Positions 1-6,891 of a stretch of DNA of 33,933 nt are shown piece after piece. The position numbers and the translations under genes are program-made. Source of the DNA: Aminobacter sp. J41 (GTDB taxonomy: Bacteria; Pseudomonadota; Alphaproteobacteria; Rhizobiales; Rhizobiaceae); contig NZ_JAGL01000034.1 of NCBI RefSeq assembly GCF_000526635.1, positions 1 through 33,933 of the forward strand, in the 5' to 3' direction. The first letter of the stretch is position 1, and every line of letters starts with the position of its first letter. The notes below the pieces were generated by a model. The model saw nothing but the letters and a program-made list of their open reading frames with translations. It did no database searches and was not told the origin of the DNA.

Positions 1-201
1 CCGCGTCTCCCAGTCCCGGTCGCGATAGCCGTTGCGCTGGGCCAGACGAAGCGGGTTCTTCTCGCCATAAGCGGCGCCGGTGGCCGCACCCACCTCCATC
101 TCCATCAACCGCTCGGCGGCAAAGCCGATCATCTCGCGCAGGAGATCGGCGTCGGGGGTCTTCTCCACCAGCGCGCGCAGGTTCATCATGTCGTCGGTCA
201 T
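1..201 (-). CDS. IS256-family (Mutator-type) transposase, N-terminal part, cut by window edge
   Basis: The reverse strand reads an open frame from ATG at 201 off the left edge (67 residues visible). It begins [20 protein letters not shown] and continues with [20 protein letters not shown] and a [20 protein letters not shown] segment. This is the N-terminus typical of IS256-family transposases, which move insertion sequences by DDE chemistry; the catalytic residues lie outside the window. A good ribosome site (GGAAGGAA) precedes the ATG. The gene sits about 100 bp inside the presumed IS end near 303, as expected for this family. It is partial only because of the window edge; whether the rest is intact cannot be seen. 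Confidence 0.85.
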   Translation of the reverse strand, partial: MTDDMMNLRALVEKTPDADLLREMIGFAAERLMEMEVGAATGAAYGEKNPLRLAQRNGYRDRDWETR

Positions 202-303
202 CGGTGTTCCTTCCGGAAAGGGGTTGGTCTCGCAACCAGACCCTACCGGAAAGCGCCGATGACCGCCGCGCTACCCAGCTACACCACGTCCGGGGACGTC
301 ACC
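1..303 (-). mobile_element. IS256-family insertion sequence, 5' end, inserted in a recombinase gene
   Basis: The transposase start and about 100 bp of upstream DNA form one end of an insertion sequence. The inner DNA carries GACGTGGTGTAGCTGGGTAG on the reverse strand, which resembles the terminal regions of rhizobial IS256-type elements from memory. The outer boundary is placed near 303 because the serine recombinase frame loses its family-like sequence there and hits a stop at 299-301. The exact terminal base and the 8-9 bp target duplication cannot be fixed because the other end lies outside the window. Confidence 0.65.
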
Positions 304-1054
304 GAGTGAACTCCCCAATGACCGCTGAGCTGCCAAGAATCTTCTTGATGTAGGTCCGATGCCAATGCGTGGCTCTACCGAAAACCGGCAGTTGTTCCCG
401 GTTGAACGCCTCGGCAATGGCTTGGTGGCCCTTCCCGGCCAGCGACATGTCGAAGATTCGGCGGACGATCGCTGCTCGATCTGGTATCAACTCGAACCCC
501 TGCCGGTCGTCTCGAAGACGAACCCAAGCTGGAGCAATCTTTGTCAGTGGAACTTTGTGGGCGTTCTGTCGCTTCGCCTCCCACGCTTCCCGCAGTCGTT
601 TGGCCTTTGTCGCACTTTCCTCATGGGCGCGCTGGGCAACAAGAAGCGCCACAAGCAAAGCTAACGGGTCATCGTCCAAGGCCGCAGCGGTATACTCGCG
701 ACCATCGTTCAGTGTGACAACGGTAATGCCTGCTTCGCAGATGCGCTCCAAAAGTTTGACAGCTCTTCGGGGCTTCTGTCTCGACAGACGATCAAGGCTC
801 TCGACAAGTAGATATGACCCGCGAGGCACGTCGCCGCTCTCGACCAACGCGAGGAACTCTCCAAGATGGCCGTCTTCCTCGTTGGTCCCCCGGAATGCAG
901 AGACACCTAAGTCTTGGAACGTGAGCTTGTCATCAAGATCAAGCCCATGAAGGGTCGCATATCGTTCCGCTGCTTGTGTCTGACGCCGGAGGCTGTCTCC
1001 CCGCATCTGCTCCGGTGTGGAGAAGCGAACGTACGAGTAAGCCTTAGGTCTCAT
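299..1054 (-). pseudogene. Serine site-specific recombinase (resolvase/integrase family), truncated by IS insertion
   Basis: Reading from ATG at 1054 gives 251 residues starting MRPKAYSYVRFSTPEQMRGD. The first about 150 residues are a resolvase catalytic domain: YSYVRFST holds the nucleophilic serine, and YLLVESLDRLSR is the conserved core motif. After it comes the beginning of the Recombinase (PF07508-type) DNA-binding domain, up to KKILGSSAVIGEFT. Proteins of this type normally run to about 450-700 residues, so the C-terminal zinc-ribbon and coiled-coil part is missing. The stop appears to be supplied by the end of the IS256-type element. In-frame starts farther upstream exist (for example 1084), but no strong ribosome site decides between them. 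Its start lies about 75 bp from the comM junction, as for integrases that sit beside their attachment site. It was probably the island's integrase and is now probably inactive. Confidence 0.8.
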
Positions 1055-1071
1055 ATCTTGAAGTCGACGGT

Positions 1072-2022
1072 ATGTCCTTCGCATCTTCGATTGCTTCGCG
1101 GGATTATGTTCGAGGTGGGTCTTTTGTCCATAGCGTGTTGATGGTCGGCCCTCCCGGTTCCGGCAAATCCATGCTGGCGCAGCGGCTGCCGTCGATACTG
1201 CCGGCGCTGTCACCGCGCGAACTTCTGGATGTGTCGATGATCGCCTCGATGGCAGGCGCCATTCCCGGCGGGCGGCTGTCTGACCGGCGGCCCTTCCGGG
1301 CGCCGCATCATTCCGCGACCATGGCGGCCCTTGTCGGCGGCGGCATGCGGGTACGTCCCGGCGAGGCCTCGCTTGCCCATCACGGCGTCCTCTTCCTCGA
1401 CGAGCTGCCGGAATTTTCGCCGCAGACGCTCGATGCGCTGCGCCAACCGCTCGAGAGCGGCGAGTGCGTTGTCGCGCGCGCCAATGGCTGCGTCAGCTAC
1501 CCGGCAAAGTTCCAGCTCGTCGCGGCGATGAATCCGTGCCGATGCGGCATGGCGGGCGAGCCCGGCCATCGCTGCGCGCGTGGCGACCGCTGCCGCGCCG
1601 ATTATCAGGCGCGGCTGTCCGGCCCGCTGCTCGACCGTATCGACCTCAGGATTGAGGTGCCGGCGGTGACCGCCAGCGACCTCATCGCTCCGGGCCGCGC
1701 GGAATCAAGCGCGGTGGTTGCCCAGCGCGTCGCCCGCGCCCGTGAATTGCAGGCTGCGCGCTACCAGGCGCTGGGCATCAGGGATGTTACGGTCAATGCG
1801 CATTGCCCGACGGGACTGATTGAGGAGATCGTCAAGCTCGACCAGCCGGGATCAGCGCTGCTGCGCGATGCCAGCGACAAGCTCGGCCTTTCCGCCCGCG
1901 CCTACCATCGTGTGCTGAAGGTCGCGCGCACCATTGCCGATCTCGACGGCGCAGACAGCGTCGGTCGTATCCATCTGGCAGAAGCGATTTCCTATCGCAT
2001 GGCCGGCGAGCGCATGCGCTAG
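1072..2022 (+). pseudogene. comM: comM/yifB (Mg-chelatase-like AAA+ ATPase), 5' part lost to island insertion
   Basis: The frame runs 316 codons; residues from about 22 onward match the YifB/ComM family. Visible are Walker A (VGPPGSGKS), the RPFRAPHHSAT segment, Walker B (VLFLDELPEF), a cysteine cluster (NPCRCGMAGEPGHRCARGDRC), the sensor region LSGPLLDRIDLR and the C-terminal helical domain to ISYRMAGERMR. ComM acts in natural transformation in other bacteria as a branch-migration helicase. Intact family members have about 500 residues with an N-terminal Lon-protease-like domain; here about 200 residues and the native start are gone. The first about 20 codons (ATG at 1072, weak ribosome site) come from island DNA, so a chimeric protein with an intact ATPase core is conceivable, but normal function is unlikely. 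Nothing else in the remaining frame is broken, which suggests a fairly recent insertion. Confidence 0.85.
1110..1145. other. Island/chromosome junction (putative attachment site half) within comM
   Basis: From about 1132 onward the plus strand encodes HSVLMVGPPGSGKSML, the Walker A region of ComM, where family members read roughly GHNxLMVGPPGxGKSM. To the left, the ComM-like frame is replaced by unrelated residues (MSFASSIASRDYVRGGSF). The change from foreign to comM-derived DNA therefore lies near 1125-1140. The recombinase gene starts just to the left, so this is most simply the attachment-site half left by a serine-integrase island. The core sequence cannot be defined without the other junction. 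Confidence 0.6.
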
Positions 2023-2109
2023 GCAGCGTGAGGGGGAGACAGGGTACTCGCGACCGTTAGCGGGCAGCTCGAAGCCGCTCCGCCTGCGGGCAGAGGAAAT
2101 GCGGAATGC

Positions 2110-2733
2110 TCAGTCCACCGAGCCGACCAGCATGTTCTGGTCGTCGTAGATCGTCACCCAGCGGCCGGTATGATTGGCGGCCTGGCGCTTGAGAAACTGG
2201 TAGCCCGTCTCGTTCCAGGCGCGCAGTTCGTCATTGAGGTTGTCGAGGATGAAGTCGCCGCGGTTGGTACGCACCGTCAGCACTGCATGCCCCTCGCCGT
2301 CCGGCTTGCGCAGCACGGTGATCAGCAGGTTCGACAGCGAAATGCCGAGCGCGTTGAGCTGGCGACGCTTCTCGAGGACATAGTCCTCGCAGTCGCCGAC
2401 GGACTGCTCCGGATACGCCCAGTATTCGTCCTGGCCGTAGACGTCATAGTCGCTCATCGGCCTCACAGCCGCGTTGACCGCCTTGTTGACTTCGCTGATC
2501 TGGTTCCACAGGGCGTCGGTGACGATCACCGGGCCGCTGTCGCGCGGACGGATCGAGCATTCAGAAGCGAAGCGCTTGCAGAATTCGTAGTGGCCAATCG
2601 GCTGGGAGGTGAGGCCGCCGGTGATCATCGCGCCGGCGCCGGACGCCTGCGTCGTCGATCCTGTCGCTGCTGCGATGAGCAGGAGAGAAGCCGTGAAAAT
2701 CCCCGGCTGCCACCTGCGAAGCGTGGCCCACAT
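2110..2733 (-). CDS. Periplasmic bacterial transglutaminase-like cysteine proteinase (BTLCP family)
   Basis: The 207-residue product has an N-terminal signal sequence (charged start, then FTASLLLIAAATGS, cleavage near TQASG). The body is a BTLCP (PF06035, DUF920) domain. The expected catalytic triad is visible: Cys115 in SVGDCEDYVLEKR, His149 in GEGHAVLTV and Asp164 in DFILDNLN. Family members are periplasmic cysteine peptidases of alphaproteobacteria and relatives; their substrates are mostly unknown, and some relatives (LapG) process surface proteins. I chose ATG at 2733 because AGGG stands just before it; a GTG at 2754 would add seven residues but lacks a ribosome site. A palindromic CtrA-type box lies just upstream. 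The gene is monocistronic: phaZ upstream is separated by about 150 bp and comM is on the other strand. Confidence 0.88.
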   Translation of the reverse strand: MWATLRRWQPGIFTASLLLIAAATGSTTQASGAGAMITGGLTSQPIGHYEFCKRFASECSIRPRDSGPVIVTDALWNQISEVNKAVNAAVRPMSDYDVYGQDEYWAYPEQSVGDCEDYVLEKRRQLNALGISLSNLLITVLRKPDGEGHAVLTVRTNRGDFILDNLNDELRAWNETGYQFLKRQAANHTGRWVTIYDDQNMLVGSVD

Positions 2734-2764
2734 ACGCCCTAACCCCAAGATCACTGCGTGTTTT

Positions 2765-2789
2765 AGTCGTTAATGAACTGTTAACGACT
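2765..2789. promoter_or_regulatory. Palindromic CtrA-type box (TTAA-N7-TTAAC) upstream of the cysteine proteinase gene
   Basis: Two perfect 9-bp arms, AGTCGTTAA and TTAACGACT, flank a 7-nt centre. The inner part reads TTAA at 2770-2773, seven bases, then TTAAC at 2781-2785, which is exactly the published consensus for the alphaproteobacterial cell-cycle regulator CtrA, and it reads the same on both strands. There is no T-run on either side, so it is not a terminator. It lies 30-55 bp before the start codon at 2733 and overlaps a candidate -10 box, which would favour repression. Binding is inferred, not shown. Confidence 0.6.
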
Positions 2790-2807
2790 GAACGGGGCGG
2801 AAGTCAA
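2779..2807 (-). promoter_or_regulatory. Candidate sigma70-type promoter for the cysteine proteinase gene
   Basis: On the reverse strand TTGACT (2802-2807) is followed after 17 bp by TTAACA (2779-2784). The -35 box is good and the -10 poor, and the -10 falls inside the CtrA-type palindrome. A poor -10 would fit a regulated promoter. Farther upstream (2836-2858) GTTACTG occurs twice in direct orientation, 14 bp apart, with no known meaning. Confidence 0.3.
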
Positions 2808-2886
2808 TGAACGGAAAGGGCTGGATTGAGCTTATGGTTACTGACGCCACGTTACTGTTGCGCAAGGCACACAGTGGCATTCGCCA

Positions 2887-4170
2887 TCAGCTACCTTTAG
2901 CGGGACGCGTGCGGCTTGTCGACGTCGTTGAGGTCGCACCTTGCGTCTGAGCGGCCATGAAGTCGACGATGCGAGGCACGATTTGCGAGCGGAAGCGCGA
3001 GCCGTTGAACACGCCGTAGTGGCCGACCTGCGGCTGCACATAGTGCGCGCGCTTTTCCTGCGGAATGTTGATGCAGAGGTCGTGCGCGGCCTGCGTCTGC
3101 CCGAGCCCGGAAATGTCGTCGTTCTCGCCTTCGACGGTGAAGAGCGCGACGTTGCGGACGGCGGTGAGGTCGACCTTCTCGCCCCGGTGCATCATCTGGC
3201 CCTTGGGCAGGTCATGGCGGACGAAAACAGTGTCCACTGTCTGAACATAGAATTCTGCCGTCAGGTCCATCACGGCGAGATACTCGTCGTAGAACTCGCG
3301 GTGCTTCTCCGCCGAGTCGCCGTCGTTCTTCACAAGGTGCATGAAGAAGTCTTTGTGCGCGATCAGGTGACGGTCGAGGTTCATCGACATGAAGCCGGTG
3401 AGCTGCAGGAAGCCGGGATAGACGTCGCGGCCCGCGCCCGGGTTCGGCCACGGCACCTGCATGATGACATTCTCGCGGAACCAGTCGATGCCCTTTTCCT
3501 CGGCGAGCTTGTTGACGGCTGTCGGGTTGCGGCGCGTGTCGATCGGCCCGCCCATCAGCGTCATGCTGGCCGGCGCAAACTTGTCGCCGCGCGCCTCCAT
3601 GACGGCCACCGCAGCCAGCACCGGTACCGATGGCTGGCACACGGCCATCACATGCGTGTTCGGCCCGAGGTGGTGCAGCATGTCGATGATGTAGTCGACG
3701 TAGTCGTCGAGGTCGAAGCGCCCGTCCGAGGCAGGCACCATGCGCGCATCGGCCCAGTCGGTGATGTAGACGTCGGCATGCTCGGCCATTGAGCGCACCG
3801 TGCCGCGCAAAAGCGTGGCGTAGTGGCCCGACATCGGCGCGACGATCAGCAGTTTCGGATCCCGCTCCGCGCGCGCAGCCGGAAGGTCGCGCTCGAAGTT
3901 CAGCAGGCTGCAGAACGGCCGCGTCCACACGGTCTTCTCGCGGATCGCGACGCTCCTGCCGTCGACCTTAACGCTCTCGACACTGAAGGCGGGCTTGGCA
4001 TAGCGGCGCGTGGTGCGCTCGAACACTTCCGCCGCCGCGGCGACCGATCTTCCCATCGGCGTTGCTGCAAACGGGTTGAGCGGGCTTTGCGAAATGACGC
4101 GCACGGCGTCCGCATAGGCCCTCAGGGGCTGGAGGGCGGCATGGTTGAGTTCGTAGAGCTGATAGTACAT
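2887..4170 (-). CDS. phaZ: Intracellular poly(3-hydroxybutyrate) depolymerase
   Basis: The 427-residue product begins MYYQLYELNHAALQPLRAYA, the usual N-terminus of intracellular PhaZ (about 400-430 residues). It hydrolyses stored PHB in cytoplasmic granules to release 3-hydroxybutyrate. The fold is alpha/beta hydrolase with the PHB_depo_C region in the second half (SGLGQTQAAHDLCINIPQEK, then VGHYGVFNGSRFR). The nucleophile position is Cys178 in HVMAVCQPSVP, as known for the PhaZa1 group, which uses cysteine instead of serine. ATG at 4170 is chosen over an upstream in-frame start at 4272 because CGAGG stands nine bases before it and family alignment starts there. The gene stands alone; about 200 bp upstream contain no other gene, and no clear terminator follows it. 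Confidence 0.93.
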   Translation of the reverse strand: MYYQLYELNHAALQPLRAYADAVRVISQSPLNPFAATPMGRSVAAAAEVFERTTRRYAKPAFSVESVKVDGRSVAIREKTVWTRPFCSLLNFERDLPAARAERDPKLLIVAPMSGHYATLLRGTVRSMAEHADVYITDWADARMVPASDGRFDLDDYVDYIIDMLHHLGPNTHVMAVCQPSVPVLAAVAVMEARGDKFAPASMTLMGGPIDTRRNPTAVNKLAEEKGIDWFRENVIMQVPWPNPGAGRDVYPGFLQLTGFMSMNLDRHLIAHKDFFMHLVKNDGDSAEKHREFYDEYLAVMDLTAEFYVQTVDTVFVRHDLPKGQMMHRGEKVDLTAVRNVALFTVEGENDDISGLGQTQAAHDLCINIPQEKRAHYVQPQVGHYGVFNGSRFRSQIVPRIVDFMAAQTQGATSTTSTSRTRPAKGS

Positions 4171-4365
4171 TCGCGACGACCTCGGGGCCTTTACCGCGGC
4201 CGGCATTGCACAAAGGCGGCCGGTCAGGAAAAATTGTGCCGCAGAAGCTAACAGGCTTTTGCTGCGATGCAATAGAGTTCAAACGTTAAACACCTGGCGC
4301 ACTGGCAGGTTGCATACAGCATCCAGCTTTTTGCGGCTGACTACCCAGCGGCAAGCCGCAACATG

Positions 4366-4388
4366 CAAAAAAGGGCGCCGCGGCGCCC
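4366..4388 (-). terminator. Rho-independent terminator after the DUF1330 gene
   Basis: A perfect 16-bp palindrome (GGGCGCCG/CGGCGCCC, 4373-4388) is followed on the reverse strand by six Ts. It lies 28 bp after the DUF1330 stop and ends the reductase-pyrF-DUF1330 operon. Just beyond it, TTGCGGCT and AGCCGCAA (4331-4361) form another 8-bp inverted repeat in the space before phaZ; its role is unknown. Confidence 0.88.
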
Positions 4389-4416
4389 CTTCAGGTTACT
4401 TTATGGAGAAAAGGGT

Positions 4417-4710
4417 TCAGCCCTCGAAGCCATCGATGATCACCATGTCGGCATCGGCGACGGTGATGCGGATGGCCTTGGCGGCCTGGTATTCGGGGCT
4501 GTTGTAGCAGTCGATTGCCGCCTGCATCGACGGGAACTCGATGACGACGTTGCGGGCCCGGCCAGCGCCTTCCATCACCTCGTAGGTGCCGCCGCGTGCG
4601 AGGAACTTTGCACCATAGCGCTCGAATGCAGGCTTCGCCGTTGCAACATAGTCCTTGTAGCGTTCCGGATCGCGGACATCGACATGCGCGATCCAATATC
4701 CCTTGGCCAT
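4417..4710 (-). CDS. DUF1330 family small protein
   Basis: The 97-residue product starts MAKGYWIAHVDVRDPERYKD and matches the DUF1330 (PF07045) dimeric alpha-beta barrel family in length and pattern. It has RYGAKFLARGG in the middle and a conserved ending of the type ADMVIIDGFEG. The family is common in proteobacteria, and no catalytic function is established. The ribosome site GGGAGGG lies before ATG 4710. It follows pyrF by 26 bp on the same strand and precedes the terminator at 4388, so it is the last gene of an operon with the FMN reductase and pyrF. This order says little about its role, although the neighbours suggest constitutive basic metabolism. Confidence 0.9.
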   Translation of the reverse strand: MAKGYWIAHVDVRDPERYKDYVATAKPAFERYGAKFLARGGTYEVMEGAGRARNVVIEFPSMQAAIDCYNSPEYQAAKAIRITVADADMVIIDGFEG

Positions 4711-4736
4711 GCTTTTCCCTCCCTTGGTTGATGGTG

Positions 4737-5420
4737 TCAGGCGGCCCGCATCTCGTCGAGGATCGCCTGTGCGGCAGCGCGCCGGTCTGGTGCGCCGATA
4801 ATCGGACGGGCGACGACAAGGTGGGTCGCGCCGGCGCGCAGCGCATCGGCCGGCGTCATCACCCGCTTCTGGTCGCCCTTTTCGGCTCCGGTCGGGCGAA
4901 TGCCCGGAGTGACGATTGCCATGTCGCCGCCGAGGATCTCGCGCACCGCGGCGGCTTCCGCAGCCGAGCAGACGATGCCGCCCATGCCGGCCTCGCGCGC
5001 CTGTGCGGCGCGCTTGCGCACCAGCGTCGCCGGATCATCGGCGTAGCCTGCTTCGCGCACGTCGTCGGCATCCATCGAGGTCAGCACCGTTACGCCGAGG
5101 AGGCACAGGTCAGAGCCCTTCGCCGCGGCGACCGCCGCGCGCATCGCCTTCGGGTAGGCATGCAGCGTCAGCATCGACACGCCCATCCTGGCGATGTTTT
5201 CGACGCCCTCGGCCACTGTGTTGTCGATGTCGAGCAGCTTCATGTCGAGGAAGACCTTCTTGCCTTCCGCCGCGAGGTCGCGGGCGAATTCGAGGCCACC
5301 GCCAAAGACCAGCCGGTAGCCGATCTTGTAGAAGTCGACGACGCCGTCGAGCTCTCGCACCGCCTTCTCGGCCTCGGCTACGGTTGGCAGGTCGAGGCCG
5401 ACAATCAGGCTTCCATTCAT
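4737..5420 (-). CDS. pyrF: Orotidine 5'-phosphate decarboxylase
   Basis: The 227-residue enzyme makes UMP from orotidine monophosphate in the last step of pyrimidine synthesis. The N-terminal [11 protein letters not shown] and the catalytic motif [13 protein letters not shown] (Asp59, Lys61, Asp64) are clear. The phosphate-binding end includes [20 protein letters not shown] and [10 protein letters not shown]. The start is ATG 5420, with GAGGAGAA upstream, because family members begin with the first beta strand; a longer frame to 5456 would lie inside the reductase gene. Start and upstream stop overlap by one base (TGATG), so pyrF is likely translationally coupled to the FMN reductase. DUF1330 follows 26 bp later. 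All expected active-site residues are present. Confidence 0.96.
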   Translation of the reverse strand: MNGSLIVGLDLPTVAEAEKAVRELDGVVDFYKIGYRLVFGGGLEFARDLAAEGKKVFLDMKLLDIDNTVAEGVENIARMGVSMLTLHAYPKAMRAAVAAAKGSDLCLLGVTVLTSMDADDVREAGYADDPATLVRKRAAQAREAGMGGIVCSAAEAAAVREILGGDMAIVTPGIRPTGAEKGDQKRVMTPADALRAGATHLVVARPIIGAPDRRAAAQAILDEMRAA

Positions 5421-6016
5421 CAGCGTTCTCCTCGCGACTGCGCGGACAGAAGCCACGCATGTTCGGTAAGTGTCTTGCAGACCGTCTGCATCGATCTCAG
5501 CATTCTCTCCTCCACCAAATTGCCGTGTTCGTCAAAGGCATTTGCCCCGTCAGGCACAAGGCATTGCGGCGTGATGAGGTCGGCCTGCATGTGCGACAGG
5601 ATCTGGCGCAGGTGCGAGACAGCGCGGATGCCGCCCCAGCGCCCGTCGGACGAGCCGCACAGGGCGATGATCTTGCCGTTGAAGGGTTTCACCTTCTTGC
5701 CGTTGTCGGTGCGAATGCGGCTTACCCAGTCGATCGCGTTCTTGAGCAGCGGTGGCACCGAGCCGTTGTATTCGGGCGTCGCGATCAGCACGCCGTCGCT
5801 GTGGATCATCAGCCGGCACAGCCGGTAGGCGTTTTCCGGAATCCCGTGCTCGACCTCGTAGTCCTGGTCCATGATCGGCAGTGGATAGTCGCCGAGCGAG
5901 ATGCGGGTCACTTCAGCGCCGAGCAGCGCCAGTTCCTTTTGCGCGACGTCGGCGGTCTTGCCGCTGTAGGCGCCGGCTCGGGTCGAGCCGGCGAAGACGA
6001 GGATTTTCGGATTCAT
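5420..6016 (-). CDS. NADPH-dependent FMN reductase-family flavoprotein
   Basis: The 198-residue product has a flavodoxin-like fold of the FMN_red (PF03358) group. Its N-terminal phosphate loop [16 protein letters not shown] binds FMN, and the family signature [18 protein letters not shown] is intact at about residues 79-98. A second flavin-contact segment, [12 protein letters not shown], follows near residue 125. Such cytoplasmic enzymes reduce FMN, quinones or azo/chromate compounds with NAD(P)H; the natural substrate cannot be told from sequence. It is the first gene of an operon with pyrF (1-base overlap) and DUF1330. A promoter-like site with a striking bulged hairpin lies directly upstream (6030-6075), which suggests regulated expression. 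Confidence 0.9.
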   Translation of the reverse strand: MNPKILVFAGSTRAGAYSGKTADVAQKELALLGAEVTRISLGDYPLPIMDQDYEVEHGIPENAYRLCRLMIHSDGVLIATPEYNGSVPPLLKNAIDWVSRIRTDNGKKVKPFNGKIIALCGSSDGRWGGIRAVSHLRQILSHMQADLITPQCLVPDGANAFDEHGNLVEERMLRSMQTVCKTLTEHAWLLSAQSRGER

Positions 6017-6029
6017 GTGGCTGGCGATC

Positions 6030-6075
6030 CCGTTGCGTATCCTCTCGGTATAGCCGAGGCAACGGGACCGTCAAA
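6030..6075 (-). promoter_or_regulatory. Promoter with overlapping inverted repeats before the FMN reductase-pyrF operon
   Basis: On the reverse strand TTGACG (6070-6075) and TATACC (6048-6053) are separated by 16 bp, a plausible sigma70-type promoter. Its -10 lies in the loop of an inner repeat, CTCGG-TATAG-CCGAG (6045-6059). That repeat abuts an outer perfect 8-bp repeat, CCCGTTGC (6030-6037) and GCAACGGG (6060-6067). No T-run follows, so a terminator is unlikely. The arrangement fits an operator over the promoter or a structured 5' leader; which one is not decided by sequence. Confidence 0.5.
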
Positions 6076-6095
6076 GGTGCGGCCGCCAGGCCGGC

Positions 6096-6698
6096 TCAGG
6101 ACGCCACCGGCCGGCGGTAGACCCATAGCTGCGCGGGCGGAATGTTGCGCAGCACGAGGTCGAGATGCTCGACAACGTAATTGCCCTTGTGAGCGGGCAC
6201 CGGCGAGCGGGGCGAATAGGTGATCTGGACCACCGGCCGGCCAACAGGCAGACGGTCGAGCAGAGCTTCGACATAGGCGATCCGCTGAGGAACGGGGAAG
6301 CTTAGGAGCGGTACTGCGGAAATCACCGAATCGAAACGTTGGTCGTGCTTGTCGCCGAGTGTCTTGTCGAGGTTGAACGCATCGCCGTGGATGATGTTCA
6401 CGTCCGGAAAGTGCTCGCGCAGGTGTTCGACGAAGTCAGAAGAATATTCGACCGACCAGAGGTCCTGCGGCGCGACGCCAGCCTCCAGGATCGCCTTGGT
6501 GATGACGCCTGTTCCGGGGCCTAGCTCCAGTACCGGCAGGCCGGAGGCGGGGTTGATGACGCTCGCCATCTTGCGTGCGGTAATGCTGCTGGTTGGCAGG
6601 ATCGCGCCGACCGCCTTGGGCATCTCAATCCAGGTCCTGAAGAACTTCAGCTCTTCGTCGAATCGCTCAGCCAGAGACCTGCGGAGATTGCCTGCCAT
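6096..6698 (-). CDS. pmtA: Phosphatidylethanolamine N-methyltransferase (rhizobial PmtA type)
   Basis: The 200-residue protein is a SAM-dependent methyltransferase closely resembling rhizobial PmtA. That enzyme methylates phosphatidylethanolamine stepwise to phosphatidylcholine at the cytoplasmic membrane. Recognisable parts are the N-terminal RFDEELKFFRTWIEMPKAVG, the segment PTSSITARKMASVINP, SAM motif I LELGPGTGV (58-65), the acidic loop WSVEYSSDF, HGDAFNLDKTLG, SVISAVPLLSFP and the ending RNIPPAQLWVYRRP. Earlier annotation of such proteins as rRNA adenine dimethylases reflects only the shared SAM fold. The ribosome site GGAGG lies ten bases before ATG 6698. The gene lies downstream of dnaJ on the same strand, but a terminator separates them. 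Confidence 0.92.
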   Translation of the reverse strand: MAGNLRRSLAERFDEELKFFRTWIEMPKAVGAILPTSSITARKMASVINPASGLPVLELGPGTGVITKAILEAGVAPQDLWSVEYSSDFVEHLREHFPDVNIIHGDAFNLDKTLGDKHDQRFDSVISAVPLLSFPVPQRIAYVEALLDRLPVGRPVVQITYSPRSPVPAHKGNYVVEHLDLVLRNIPPAQLWVYRRPVAS

Positions 6699-6850
6699 TT
6701 CGATGTCGCCTCCAGAACAGAAAATGTCGCAGGGCGTAACGTATGCGCAAGGCTATCCGTTGGGAACCCTCTGCGGGGATTTTTACCGGCCGATTTTACT
6801 CGACGTCCGCTTGCGTTCAGGAGCCGCCGAGCGCCAGAAGACAGCGCCCT

Positions 6851-6880
6851 AAAGAAATTGAGCCCCTTGCGGGGCTCAAA
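6851..6880 (-). terminator. Terminator after dnaJ
   Basis: The stem GAGCCCC/GGGGCTC, extended by two A-T pairs (6858-6879), has a 4-nt loop. On the reverse strand it is followed by a T-rich stretch (TTTCTTT). It begins 12 bp after the dnaJ stop and separates dnaJ from pmtA. Confidence 0.8.
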
Positions 6881-6891
6881 ACGTGTCTTGC

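Noticed and set aside
2765..2789. Inverted repeat read as a terminator
   Set aside because: No T-run follows on either strand, the stem is AT-rich, and it lies in front of a gene; the CtrA-type reading fits better.
4596..6223. Long plus-strand frames opposite pyrF and the FMN reductase
   Set aside because: Shadow frames of recognised minus-strand genes, Arg/His-rich and without ribosome sites.
6096..6698. rRNA adenine dimethyltransferase
   Set aside because: Only the SAM-binding fold is shared; the N-terminal and C-terminal signature segments match rhizobial PmtA.
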